Assembly: GCF_002368195.1 (NCBI RefSeq)
Contig: NZ_AP018178.1
Span: 5,856,145 to 5,920,144, forward strand
Length of the DNA stretch: 64,000 nt
Direction of reading: 5' to 3'
From: Calothrix sp. NIES-2100
Lineage (GTDB): Bacteria > Cyanobacteriota > Cyanobacteriia > Cyanobacteriales > Nostocaceae
Shown: in pieces, positions 53,856 to 61,334 of the stretch
How the letters are laid out: every line of letters begins with the position of its first letter
Position numbering within the stretch: position 1 is the first letter of the stretch
Notes under the pieces: generated by a model
Databases searched by the model: none
Told to the model about the DNA's origin: nothing
The model's input: the letters and a program-made list of their open reading frames with translations, nothing else
Translations under genes and position numbers: made by a program

Positions 53856-55235
53856 CTAGTCGAGTTCGGTCATAGACATAACTGGCTCGTTCTCACGGTC
53901 AATACCTTTCTCAAAACCACCTGCTGCTGCTCTAGCGCGACCAGCGTGCCACAAGTGACCAATGAGGAAGAAGAAACCTAAGACGAAGTGAGAAGTTGAC
54001 AACCAAGCACGAGGAGATACGTAGTTGAAAGAGTTGATTTCAGTAGCCACACCACCCACGGAGTTCAAAGAACCCAGAGGAGCGTGTGTCATGTATTCAG
54101 CAGCACGACGAGCTTGCCAAGGCTGAATATCATTCTTAATTTTTTCGAGGTCAAGACCGTTAGGTCCGCGTAGAGGCTCTAACCAAGGGCCACGGAAATC
54201 CCAGAAGCGCATGGTTTCACCGCCGAAGATGATTTCACCTGTAGGCGATCGCATCAAGTATTTACCCAGACCTGTGGGGCCTTGAGCAGAACCAACGTTA
54301 GCACCTAAGCGTTGGTCACGGATCAAGAAGGTTAAAGCTTGAGCTTGTGAAGCTTCAGGGCCAGTAGGACCGTAGAATTCGCTGGGGTAAACAGTGTTGT
54401 TGTACCAAACCATACAGGAGGCAATGAAGCCCATCAAAGACAGAGCGCCCAAGCTGTAGGAAAGGTAAGCTTCACCAGACCAGATGGATGCACGACGAGA
54501 CCAAGCGAAAGGCTTAGTGAAGATGTGCCAAATACCACCAGCAATACAGATGAAGGCAATCCAGATGTGACCACCGATAACATCTTCCATGTTATCAACG
54601 CTGACAATCCAGCCTTCGCCACCAAAAGGAGACTTGATGAGATAACCAAAGATGATAGCTGGGTTCAGTGTTGGGTTGGTAATAACACGAACGTCACCAC
54701 CACCAGGTGCCCAAGTGTCGTATACACCACCGAAGAACATTGCCTTCAGCACCAACAAGAGCGCACCACATCCTAAGATGATCAGGTGGAACCCAATGAT
54801 GTTGGTCATCTTGTTCTTGTCTTTCCAGTCATAACCAAAGAAGGAAGAATACTCTTCTAAGGTTTCTGGGCCACGCACGGCATGATAAATACCGCCAAAA
54901 CCCAATACAGCTGAGGAAATTAAGTGGACTACACCAACAACAAAGTAGGGGAAGGTGTCGATGACTTCGCCACCAGTACCAACGCCCCAGCCTAAAGTAG
55001 CGATGTGAGGTAGGAGGATTAAGCCCTGTTCGTACATGGGCTTTTCAGGGATGAAGTGAGCGACTTCAAATAAAGTCATTGCTCCAGCCCAGAATACGAT
55101 CAAACCAGCATGGGCAACGTGTGCACCAAGCAGTTTGCCAGATAGGTTAATTAAACGAGCGTTACCAGACCACCAGGCAAAACCTGTTGATTCTATGTCA
55201 CGTCCAGTGCCCAATCTATTAGAGAGCGTTACCAC
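53856..55235 (-). CDS. psbC: Photosystem II CP43 protein
   Basis: CP43, the inner chlorophyll-binding antenna of photosystem II, in the thylakoid membrane. GTG 55235 gives 459 residues beginning MVTLSNRLGTGRDIESTGFAWWSGNARL. GAGGAGG (55245-55251) sits 9 nt before it, inside psbD. Six TM helices are visible. The long lumenal loop between helices 5 and 6 includes GGETMRFWDFRGPWLEPLRGPNG, carrying Glu and Arg residues used near the Mn cluster. The gene overlaps psbD by 17 bases and ends before a strong terminator. Confidence 0.99.
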   Translation of the reverse strand: MVTLSNRLGTGRDIESTGFAWWSGNARLINLSGKLLGAHVAHAGLIVFWAGAMTLFEVAHFIPEKPMYEQGLILLPHIATLGWGVGTGGEVIDTFPYFVVGVVHLISSAVLGFGGIYHAVRGPETLEEYSSFFGYDWKDKNKMTNIIGFHLIILGCGALLLVLKAMFFGGVYDTWAPGGGDVRVITNPTLNPAIIFGYLIKSPFGGEGWIVSVDNMEDVIGGHIWIAFICIAGGIWHIFTKPFAWSRRASIWSGEAYLSYSLGALSLMGFIASCMVWYNNTVYPSEFYGPTGPEASQAQALTFLIRDQRLGANVGSAQGPTGLGKYLMRSPTGEIIFGGETMRFWDFRGPWLEPLRGPNGLDLEKIKNDIQPWQARRAAEYMTHAPLGSLNSVGGVATEINSFNYVSPRAWLSTSHFVLGFFFLIGHLWHAGRARAAAGGFEKGIDRENEPVMSMTELD

Positions 55236-56274
55236 GAGGTAGAACCTCCTCAGGGAATACAAATTGTTCGTGGGGCTGATCTTGAGGAGCCATCCAAGCG
55301 CGGATACCCTCGTTCAGCAAAATATTCTTGGTATAAAATGTTTCAAACTCTGGGTCTTCAGCGGCGCGCAATTCTTGGGACACAAAGTCGTAAGCCCGCA
55401 GGTTGAGTGCAATGCCGACGATGCCAATTGCTGCCATCCACAGTCCAGTTACTGGTACAAACAACATGAAGAAGTGTAACCAGCGTTTGTTGGAGAAGGC
55501 AATCCCGAAAATCTGTGACCAGAATCGGTTTGCTGTCACCATTGAATAGGTTTCTTCTGATTGAGTCGGATTGAAGGCGCGGAAGGTGTTAGCTGCTTCG
55601 CCGTCTTCAAACAGGGTGTTTTCGACTGTTGCTCCATGAATCGCACACAACAATGCACCACCCAACACACCTGCTACTCCCATCATGTGGAAGGGGTTGA
55701 GGGTGAAGTTATGGAAACCTTGCACGAACAAAATGAACCGGAAAATACCTGCTACTCCAAAGCTGGGTGCAAAGAACCAGCTTGATTGTCCCAATGGGTA
55801 CATCAAGAAGACGCTGACGAATACCGCGATTGGGGCAGAAAATGCCAAAGCGTTATAAGGGCGAATTCCGACTAGACGGGCGATTTCAAATTGCCGTAAC
55901 ATGAAGCCGATTAATCCAAAGGCTCCGTGTAGGGCGACGAATGGCCATAAGCCGCCGAGTTGACACCACCGGGTGAAATCTCCCTGTGCTTCTGGTCCCC
56001 ACAGCAATAATAGGGAATGTCCCAAACTATCTGCTGGTGTGGATACGGCTACGGTGATAAAGTTACAGCCTTCTAAATAAGAAGATGCTAAACCGTGGGT
56101 GTACCATGACGTGACGAAGGTTGTACCTGTGAGCCAACCGCCTAGTGCCAGGAAAGCACAGGGGAACAACAGTACCCCTGACCAACCGACAAACACGAAG
56201 CGATCGCGCTTCAACCAGTCGTCTAGAACGTCAAACCACCCTCTACTGGGGGCGCGTCCAACTGCGATGGTCAT
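55219..56274 (-). CDS. psbD: Photosystem II D2 protein
   Basis: D2, a core reaction-centre protein holding the QA quinone and half of P680. The 351-residue protein has five TM helices (e.g. RFVFVGWSGVLLFPCAFLALGGW) and the chlorophyll/Fe-ligand region HMMGVAGVLGGALLCAIHGATVEN. The C-terminus ends at FVFPEEVLPRGNAL. The start ATG 56274 has AGAGGA at good spacing. The end overlaps psbC. Nostoc-like strains usually keep a psbD-psbC operon and one further psbD; only this copy is in the window. Confidence 0.99.
   Translation of the reverse strand: MTIAVGRAPSRGWFDVLDDWLKRDRFVFVGWSGVLLFPCAFLALGGWLTGTTFVTSWYTHGLASSYLEGCNFITVAVSTPADSLGHSLLLLWGPEAQGDFTRWCQLGGLWPFVALHGAFGLIGFMLRQFEIARLVGIRPYNALAFSAPIAVFVSVFLMYPLGQSSWFFAPSFGVAGIFRFILFVQGFHNFTLNPFHMMGVAGVLGGALLCAIHGATVENTLFEDGEAANTFRAFNPTQSEETYSMVTANRFWSQIFGIAFSNKRWLHFFMLFVPVTGLWMAAIGIVGIALNLRAYDFVSQELRAAEDPEFETFYTKNILLNEGIRAWMAPQDQPHEQFVFPEEVLPRGNAL
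55245..55251 (-). promoter_or_regulatory. psbC Shine-Dalgarno inside psbD
   Basis: GAGGAGG, nine bases upstream of the GTG start. It decides the psbC start over the in-frame upstream TTG at 55262. Confidence 0.93.
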
Positions 56275-56834
56275 TGCACTAAAATCCTCTTTTTTACTAA
56301 AATTTCAGCGTTTCTGAGGAATTAACGTTTTTTTTGACAATTTACAGCAGCCAGAAAACTACTGAGATTCTGAGAAATTACCGCTGATTCAGTCAGCGTT
56401 TCTCAGGGTTATGCCATTACCCGTACCATTAGCTAGTAATCTAGTTTGTGGTAACTTAATGATTCTTAACTTATCACATTCCTTCGGGTTTTTGACCGAG
56501 CCACGCAAGTGAATCAGGTGATTTAACACGAAGCTATTAAATATTATGAATATCAGAAATTTTACAATCTGACACAAGTTTTCTCAGAAATCTAAACAAT
56601 TAGTATTGGGGATTGGGCATGGGGCATGGGGCATAGGGCATGGGGCATCATGAGAAGATGAGGGAGATGAGGGAAGGAAGACAAAGGGGACAAGGGAGGC
56701 AAAGAATTCACGAATTAAGAAATGTTTCGCCTATGCCTTCTTGCCCAATCCCCAATCCCCAAAATCAACTTGCAATAGGTACTGCTGCAATGGCAGACTT
56801 TTAAAGGGTATATGTCACAGGCCAAGGTAGTTCC
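56275..56834. other. Divergent promoter region psbD/ycf4 with repeats
   Basis: The left 150 bases should carry the psbD promoter and leader. TTTCTGAGG/TTCTGAGAA-type sequences recur at 56314-56405. About 56605-56645 are GGGCATG/GGGCATT heptamers and 56650-56700 GAGATGAGGG/GGGACAAGGG units. No gene is seen. Confidence 0.6.
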
Positions 56835-57428
56835 ATGACGGCATCAGCAATTAACAAAGGCGATTCACCTAATGGCGATCGCTCTACGGCACGGATTCTG
56901 CATCAAAATGTTTTAGGTTCTCGTCGGTTCAGCAACTACTGGTGGGCAACGGTCGTTACCCTAGGAGCTACAGGCTTTGTATTGGCTGCGGTCTCCAGTT
57001 ACCTACAAGTTAATTTACTCATAGTTACCGATCCAACACAACTGGTTTTTGTCCCCCAAGGCTTAGTCATGGGGTTATACGGAGGAGCTGGCTTACTTTT
57101 AGCTCTATACCAGTGGTTAGTGATTTTATGGGATGTAGGCGGCGGATACAACGAGTTTAATCAGGAAACCGGCACAATCAAAATTTTTCGCAATGGATTT
57201 CCTGGGAAAAACCGACGAATTGAGGTAGAAAATCGCATCCAAGACGCGCAATCTGTACAACTCACTGTGAAAGAAGGGCTAAATCCTCGTCGCGCCCTCT
57301 ACTTACGCGTTAAAGGACGACGAGATATTCCTCTAACTAGGGTTGGTCAACCTTTACCCTTAAAAGAATTAGAAATTCAAGGAGCAGAGTTAGCTCGCTT
57401 TTTGGGCGTACCTCTAGAAGGTTTGTAA
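56835..57428 (+). CDS. ycf4: Photosystem I assembly protein Ycf4
   Basis: Ycf4 assists photosystem I assembly on thylakoids. The 197-residue protein has two TM helices (NYWWATVVTLGATGFVLAAVSSYL and LVMGLYGGAGLLLALYQWLVILWDVGGGYNEF) followed by a hydrophilic domain with FRNGFPGKNRRIEVENRIQDAQSVQLTVKEGLNPRRALYLRVKGRRDIPLTRVG. Length and order match the family. It lies upstream of a periplasmic cyclophilin gene, a pairing I recall from other cyanobacteria. Confidence 0.97.
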   Translation: MTASAINKGDSPNGDRSTARILHQNVLGSRRFSNYWWATVVTLGATGFVLAAVSSYLQVNLLIVTDPTQLVFVPQGLVMGLYGGAGLLLALYQWLVILWDVGGGYNEFNQETGTIKIFRNGFPGKNRRIEVENRIQDAQSVQLTVKEGLNPRRALYLRVKGRRDIPLTRVGQPLPLKELEIQGAELARFLGVPLEGL

Positions 57429-57766
57429 AGAATTTTAACAATGGGCATTGGGGAGCCACTGCGTTGGTGAGGCAGTCCGATCTTGGGGAGCCACTGCGGT
57501 CTTGGGGTTTCCCCAAGTGGAGCAAGTGGCGTGGTTTCCCCCAGGAGGAACTGCCGAAAGGGTTTCCCGGCTTGTTCGCGCAGCGTCTCCCCGAGTGAGA
57601 AGCAAGTGGCATCATTGGGTATGGGGAAGAGATGGGGAAGAAAACTCCCCACATTCCCCAGACTCCCCCTTCCCTCATCTCCCAAATTGAAACGCTCAGT
57701 GAGTAAATTCAAAATCTATAATCGTTGGGTAACGATAAGATACTCTGGTTGAGTCAGTAATTGGTA
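57429..57766. other. Repeat-rich spacer between ycf4 and the cyclophilin gene
   Basis: GC-rich dispersed repeat at 57452-57612, followed by a GGGAAGAGATGGGGAAG/CACATTCCCC stretch to about 57690, then about 70 bases of promoter-like AT-rich sequence. ORFs through the repeat on both strands are not believed. Confidence 0.6.
57452..57612. repeat. GC-rich dispersed repeat (GGAGCCACTGCG ... GCAAGTGGC type)
   Basis: Two tandem starts (GGAGCCACTGCG at 57452 and 57487) and two ends (GCAAGTGGC near 57522 and 57602) surround GGTTTCCC. Read on the other strand it resembles the segment nested at 23930-24002. Confidence 0.7.
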
Positions 57767-58567
57767 ATGCGGTTAAAATTTCCACAATTTTTGGTTGCAC
57801 TTGTAATTGTTGGGGCGTTGGCGTTGGGTGGATGTTCAACACAGCAAGCTGTTTCTAAAGCTTCTTCCCAAGCTTCAACAGCTACCTCAACAGCAACCGA
57901 GACAAGCAGCAAAACAAGCGCTGAAGCAACGTCCGTATCAGACACTACTAGTGAGAGTATTCCTGGAATGAAAGATTTACCACGGCTCGAAGGACAAGCT
58001 ACGGTGGTGATGACGGTGAAAGGCTCACCAATTACTATCGAAGTAGACGGTACTAATGCGCCGATTACGGCAGGCAACTTCGTAGATTTAGTCCAACGGG
58101 GTGTGTACGATGGGTTAGTGTTTCATAGAGTAGTGCGCGATCCCCAACCATTTGTAGCTCAAGGTGGCGATCCCCAAAGTAAAGACCCGAAATTTCCGGC
58201 AAATAGGCTGGGAGGGGGTAGCTTTATTGACCCTAAAACCCAGAACGCGCGCTATATACCCTTAGAAATTAAGGTAAAAGGTTCAGATACACCGCTTTAC
58301 AATAAAACATTTGATGCTAGTGCTCAAGCTGTTGTATTGCCCCATAAACAGGGGGCGATCGCAATGGCGCGATCGCAACAACCAGACTCTGCATCTTCTC
58401 AGTTTTACTTTGCCCTAGCAGATCTGGGCTTTTTAGATGGGAATTATGCTGTGTTTGGCAAAGTCACCGAAGGCTTTGATGTCGTGAATAAGATTCAGCA
58501 AGGCGATCGCATTGATTCTGCTAAAGTCACCAAAGGCGCAGAAAACTTAAAAACCCCCGGTCAATAG
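57767..58567 (+). CDS. Periplasmic cyclophilin-type peptidyl-prolyl isomerase (lipoprotein)
   Basis: ATG 57767 gives 266 residues with a lipoprotein signal MRLKFPQFLVALVIVGALALGGC (lipobox ALGGC). A Ser/Thr/Ala linker precedes the cyclophilin domain (about 88-262): VVMTVKGSPITIEVDGTNAPITAGNFVDLVQRGVYDGLVFHRVV, QGGDPQSKDP, and MARSQQPDSASSQFYFALADLGFLDGNYAVFGKVTEG. An insertion of about 25 residues (ANRLGGGSFIDPKTQNARYIPLEI) is typical of the cyanobacterial lineage. It catalyses Pro isomerisation in the periplasm or thylakoid lumen. It is downstream of ycf4 on the same strand. Confidence 0.93.
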   Translation: MRLKFPQFLVALVIVGALALGGCSTQQAVSKASSQASTATSTATETSSKTSAEATSVSDTTSESIPGMKDLPRLEGQATVVMTVKGSPITIEVDGTNAPITAGNFVDLVQRGVYDGLVFHRVVRDPQPFVAQGGDPQSKDPKFPANRLGGGSFIDPKTQNARYIPLEIKVKGSDTPLYNKTFDASAQAVVLPHKQGAIAMARSQQPDSASSQFYFALADLGFLDGNYAVFGKVTEGFDVVNKIQQGDRIDSAKVTKGAENLKTPGQ

Positions 58568-58608
58568 TTAGCGATTGGGTAATGGGTAATAGTTTTTTCT
58601 CATTACCC

Positions 58609-59826
58609 ATGACCAATCCAAAATCCCCAATTCAAAAGCCCAAATTGGTTAAGGTAGTTGTCACTGGTATCGGTTTAGTTTCTGCGTTAGGAGAAAGTTT
58701 AGAAGCTAGCTGGCAAAAGTTGATAGCAGGTAAATCTGGAATTACATTACATCAACTGTTTCCAGAACTAGAACCTCTTCCTATAGGGTTAATTGGTGAA
58801 AAACCAACCTCAGTAAAAAAACTGACACAATTGGTAGTCTCAGATGCATTAAAAGATGCTGGGTTATCACCACCTTTAGCTGACTGTGCTGTGGTCATCG
58901 GCTCAAGTCGGAGTCATCAAGCTGAGTGGGAAATGTTGGCGCGACAAATGTCCGAAAGCGATCGCCTTTCATACCCCTTAAAAACTAGGGAAATGGAAAA
59001 TTGGTTAGAGACATTACCGCATATGAATGCGATCGCCGCCGCCAGGCAAATCGGCGCAGTTGGGAGCGTATTAGCACCAATGACAGCCTGTGCTACTGGG
59101 ATTTGGGCGATCGCCCAAGCTACGAGTTTATTGCAAACTGGACAATATCAACGCGCGATCGCCGGCGCAGTGGAAGCACCGATTACACCCTTAACTTTGG
59201 CTGGATTTCAGCAGATGGGTGCTTTGGCGAAAACAGGGGCTTATCCTTTTGATTTGCATCGTGAAGGCTTGGTTTTAGGTGAAGGCGCAGCGGTATTTGT
59301 TCTGGAATCAGCAGAGTTAGCCAAGCAGCGACAAGCCAAGATTTATGGTGAAGTTCTGGGTTTTGGCTTACTTAACGACGCATATCATCCAAATGCTCCC
59401 GATCCAGAGGGTAAGAGTGCGATCGCATCAATCAAGCAATGCTTAGAGCGCAGTTATCTCACAGCAGGGGATATTGATTATATTCATGCTCATGGTACAG
59501 CAACACAGCTAAACGACCGGATAGAGAGCATGGCGATTGAGCGTTTGTTTCCCCAAAAAATTGCAGTCAGTTCCACCAAAGGAGCCACAGGACATACTTT
59601 AGGCGCATCGGGAGCTTTAGGTGTAGCCTTTTCCTTACTAGCTTTGCAACAGCAAATTTTGCCACCATGCGTAGGATTACAGCAACCAGAGTTTGACTTG
59701 AATTTAGTGACTGTAGCCCGTCAACATCATATTCAGTGTGTGCTGTGTTTCAGTTTTGGTTTTGGTGGGCAAAATACAGTTATAGCTCTGGGTAAAGAAC
59801 TTTATGAAGAAAATCATCAGATCTGA
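58609..59826 (+). CDS. Beta-ketoacyl-ACP synthase (FabF-like)
   Basis: The 405-residue condensing enzyme (start ATG 58609; 58582 is also in frame) has the catalytic triad of KAS II: Cys in MTACATGIWAIAQATS, His in IHAHGTATQLND and His in KGATGHTLGASGALG. The end FSFGFGGQNTVIALGK is typical. The N-terminus VVTGIGLVSALGESLEASWQKLIAGKSGI lacks part of the usual FD motif, so it may be a second, diverged KAS and not the main FabF. It is close behind the cyclophilin gene (about 40 bases), and a hairpin overlaps the start. A terminator follows at 59852. Confidence 0.92.
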   Translation: MTNPKSPIQKPKLVKVVVTGIGLVSALGESLEASWQKLIAGKSGITLHQLFPELEPLPIGLIGEKPTSVKKLTQLVVSDALKDAGLSPPLADCAVVIGSSRSHQAEWEMLARQMSESDRLSYPLKTREMENWLETLPHMNAIAAARQIGAVGSVLAPMTACATGIWAIAQATSLLQTGQYQRAIAGAVEAPITPLTLAGFQQMGALAKTGAYPFDLHREGLVLGEGAAVFVLESAELAKQRQAKIYGEVLGFGLLNDAYHPNAPDPEGKSAIASIKQCLERSYLTAGDIDYIHAHGTATQLNDRIESMAIERLFPQKIAVSSTKGATGHTLGASGALGVAFSLLALQQQILPPCVGLQQPEFDLNLVTVARQHHIQCVLCFSFGFGGQNTVIALGKELYEENHQI

Positions 59827-59851
59827 GCGCATCTAAAAGCTAAATTCCTGG

Positions 59852-59884
59852 TAGGGAGGGCATTTTGCTCTCCCTAATTTATTC
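59852..59884 (+). terminator. Terminator of the ketoacyl synthase gene
   Basis: TAGGGAG...CTCCCTA stem, extended inward by a G-U and two G-C pairs, with a short ATTTT loop and T-rich tail, 26 bases after the stop codon. Confidence 0.8.
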
Positions 59885-60116
59885 AACCTGAATTACCTTG
59901 AGTTTCACACTGGTGTACTAGTTAACGGGAACAATACCAATATATTTTCGACTGATATCACAGGTAAAACCTGTCTCCAGGTCATCTTATATTTTAGCTT
60001 CCCAATAATGCAGTACTTTTATAGTCTATTTATTGCCTGAGTTGATTGCTGGCACAATTGTAGTCGATCGACAAGCAATTCTATGGTTACTTAACTAGTT
60101 GAGAGGAGATTTAAGC

Positions 60117-60911
60117 ATGAAGTGGATCAAACAGTCTATAAGTTTAGTAGCATTTTCTCTACCGATATTTTTAGAACTGGCTACTATACCTAGTCTACCA
60201 ACACAAGCACAAGCCCAGGTTGACCCAGCAGCCCTGACTCAACAGCAACCACAGCTAATGAGTCAAGTATTTAACCCACCAAAGCGAGGATTACCACCAG
60301 CCAGTGCTGGAGGTGCTACCCGTGGCGACTCTTTTTGTGTCCAAAAAAATCAGTTATTAACCCCCTTACTACCGAAAGAGAAACTAGGGCTGACTTTTTC
60401 AGAACGTCCCAGCTTTTTCTGGCATGTGCCCCAAAATACAGTAAAAACAGCTGAGTTTATCATCTATGAGGTAGATCAGAGTGATGCAAATGATGATGTA
60501 GTTTATGAAACAACTTTGACTCTGCCAACTACTCCAGGAATTATGAAATTTACTCTCCCAGCGAGTAGCTCTCCTTTAAAAGTAGGTAAGCGTTACCACT
60601 GGTATTTGACATTAATTTGTGATGACTCAGATTTTAAGAAAAGTCCGGAGATAGAAGGATGGATTGAACGCACACAACCTGAAGCAAATTTATCAAAAGC
60701 TCTAGAACAAGCAAACTTACGGAAACGTCCAGCGCTGTATGCAGAAGCGGGAATTTGGCATGAAGCACTAGCCAGCCTAGTTGAGCTACGTTGTACTGAA
60801 CCAAATAATTTCAAAGTCACAGTTGATTGGAGAAAATTCCTGCAATCAGTTGGTTTGAGTGAGTTTACATCAGACCCAATAATTGACTGTTGCACAAACA
60901 AACAATCATAG
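60117..60911 (+). CDS. DUF928 family secreted protein
   Basis: ATG 60117 (GAGGAG eight bases ahead) gives 264 residues. The signal peptide is ISLVAFSLPIFLELATIPSLPTQAQAQ. The mature part contains GGATRGDSFC, LTPLLPKEKLGLTFSERPSFFWHVP, AEFIIYEVD and a KVGKRYHWYLTLICDDSDF strand, then an alpha-helical C-terminal part (YAEAGIWHEALASLVELRC..PNNFKVTVDWRKFLQSVGL). This is the cyanobacterial DUF928 pattern, commonly next to CHAT-domain and CHASE2 genes. Here a CHASE2 gene follows and a CHAT remnant lies 2.8 kb away. Function unknown. Confidence 0.9.
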   Translation: MKWIKQSISLVAFSLPIFLELATIPSLPTQAQAQVDPAALTQQQPQLMSQVFNPPKRGLPPASAGGATRGDSFCVQKNQLLTPLLPKEKLGLTFSERPSFFWHVPQNTVKTAEFIIYEVDQSDANDDVVYETTLTLPTTPGIMKFTLPASSSPLKVGKRYHWYLTLICDDSDFKKSPEIEGWIERTQPEANLSKALEQANLRKRPALYAEAGIWHEALASLVELRCTEPNNFKVTVDWRKFLQSVGLSEFTSDPIIDCCTNKQS

Positions 60912-61334
60912 TCAAAACTAGTGGTTTATGGCATAAGGGAGCTGAAAGTTGTTGACAGTTGACTGTTAACTGTGAACCGTCAACTGTCAACAATCACAAT
61001 CAAATATTTTTTTACTGGGAATTCCCTAAGCGATCAAGGGTTGTGAGGTGTGAAATTCCCGACTTCTTTGTGTCGGGGATCTTGCAGCCCGGTTTTTATT
61101 TTGCATTACGAGAATAAGTAGAACAGTGATATTCATGGAGACTGTCTTGACAAAGCATTACTGATTGTGAATTGTAATAAGCTTTGCAAAGAAAAAAGAC
61201 ATAAAATACAACAACTGCTGACTCTAGGTTTTTTTTGATGCAAAATAGTGTTCACCAGTTTTATGACTATTGTTATTTAAGTACATAAACTAAAAGAGAC
61301 TGGGGTAGGTACTCAGAACTCAGGATTAAATAGT
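60912..61334. other. Intergenic region with repeats
   Basis: It contains GTTGACAGTTGACTGTTAACTG/GTCAACTGTCAACA inverted heptamer repeats (about 60951-60990), a degraded GATCCCCGACTTCTT-type palindrome (61055-61082), and AT-rich sequence before the cyclase start. No gene is seen. Confidence 0.55.
61055..61082. repeat. Dispersed palindrome, degraded copy 3
   Basis: TTCCCGACTTC..TTGTGTCGGGGA pairs imperfectly. It is related to 5159-5191 and 41761-41793. Confidence 0.6.

Noticed and set aside
57337..57752. Four 80-113-codon ORFs downstream of ycf4
   Set aside because: All are translations of the GC-rich dispersed repeat in different frames.
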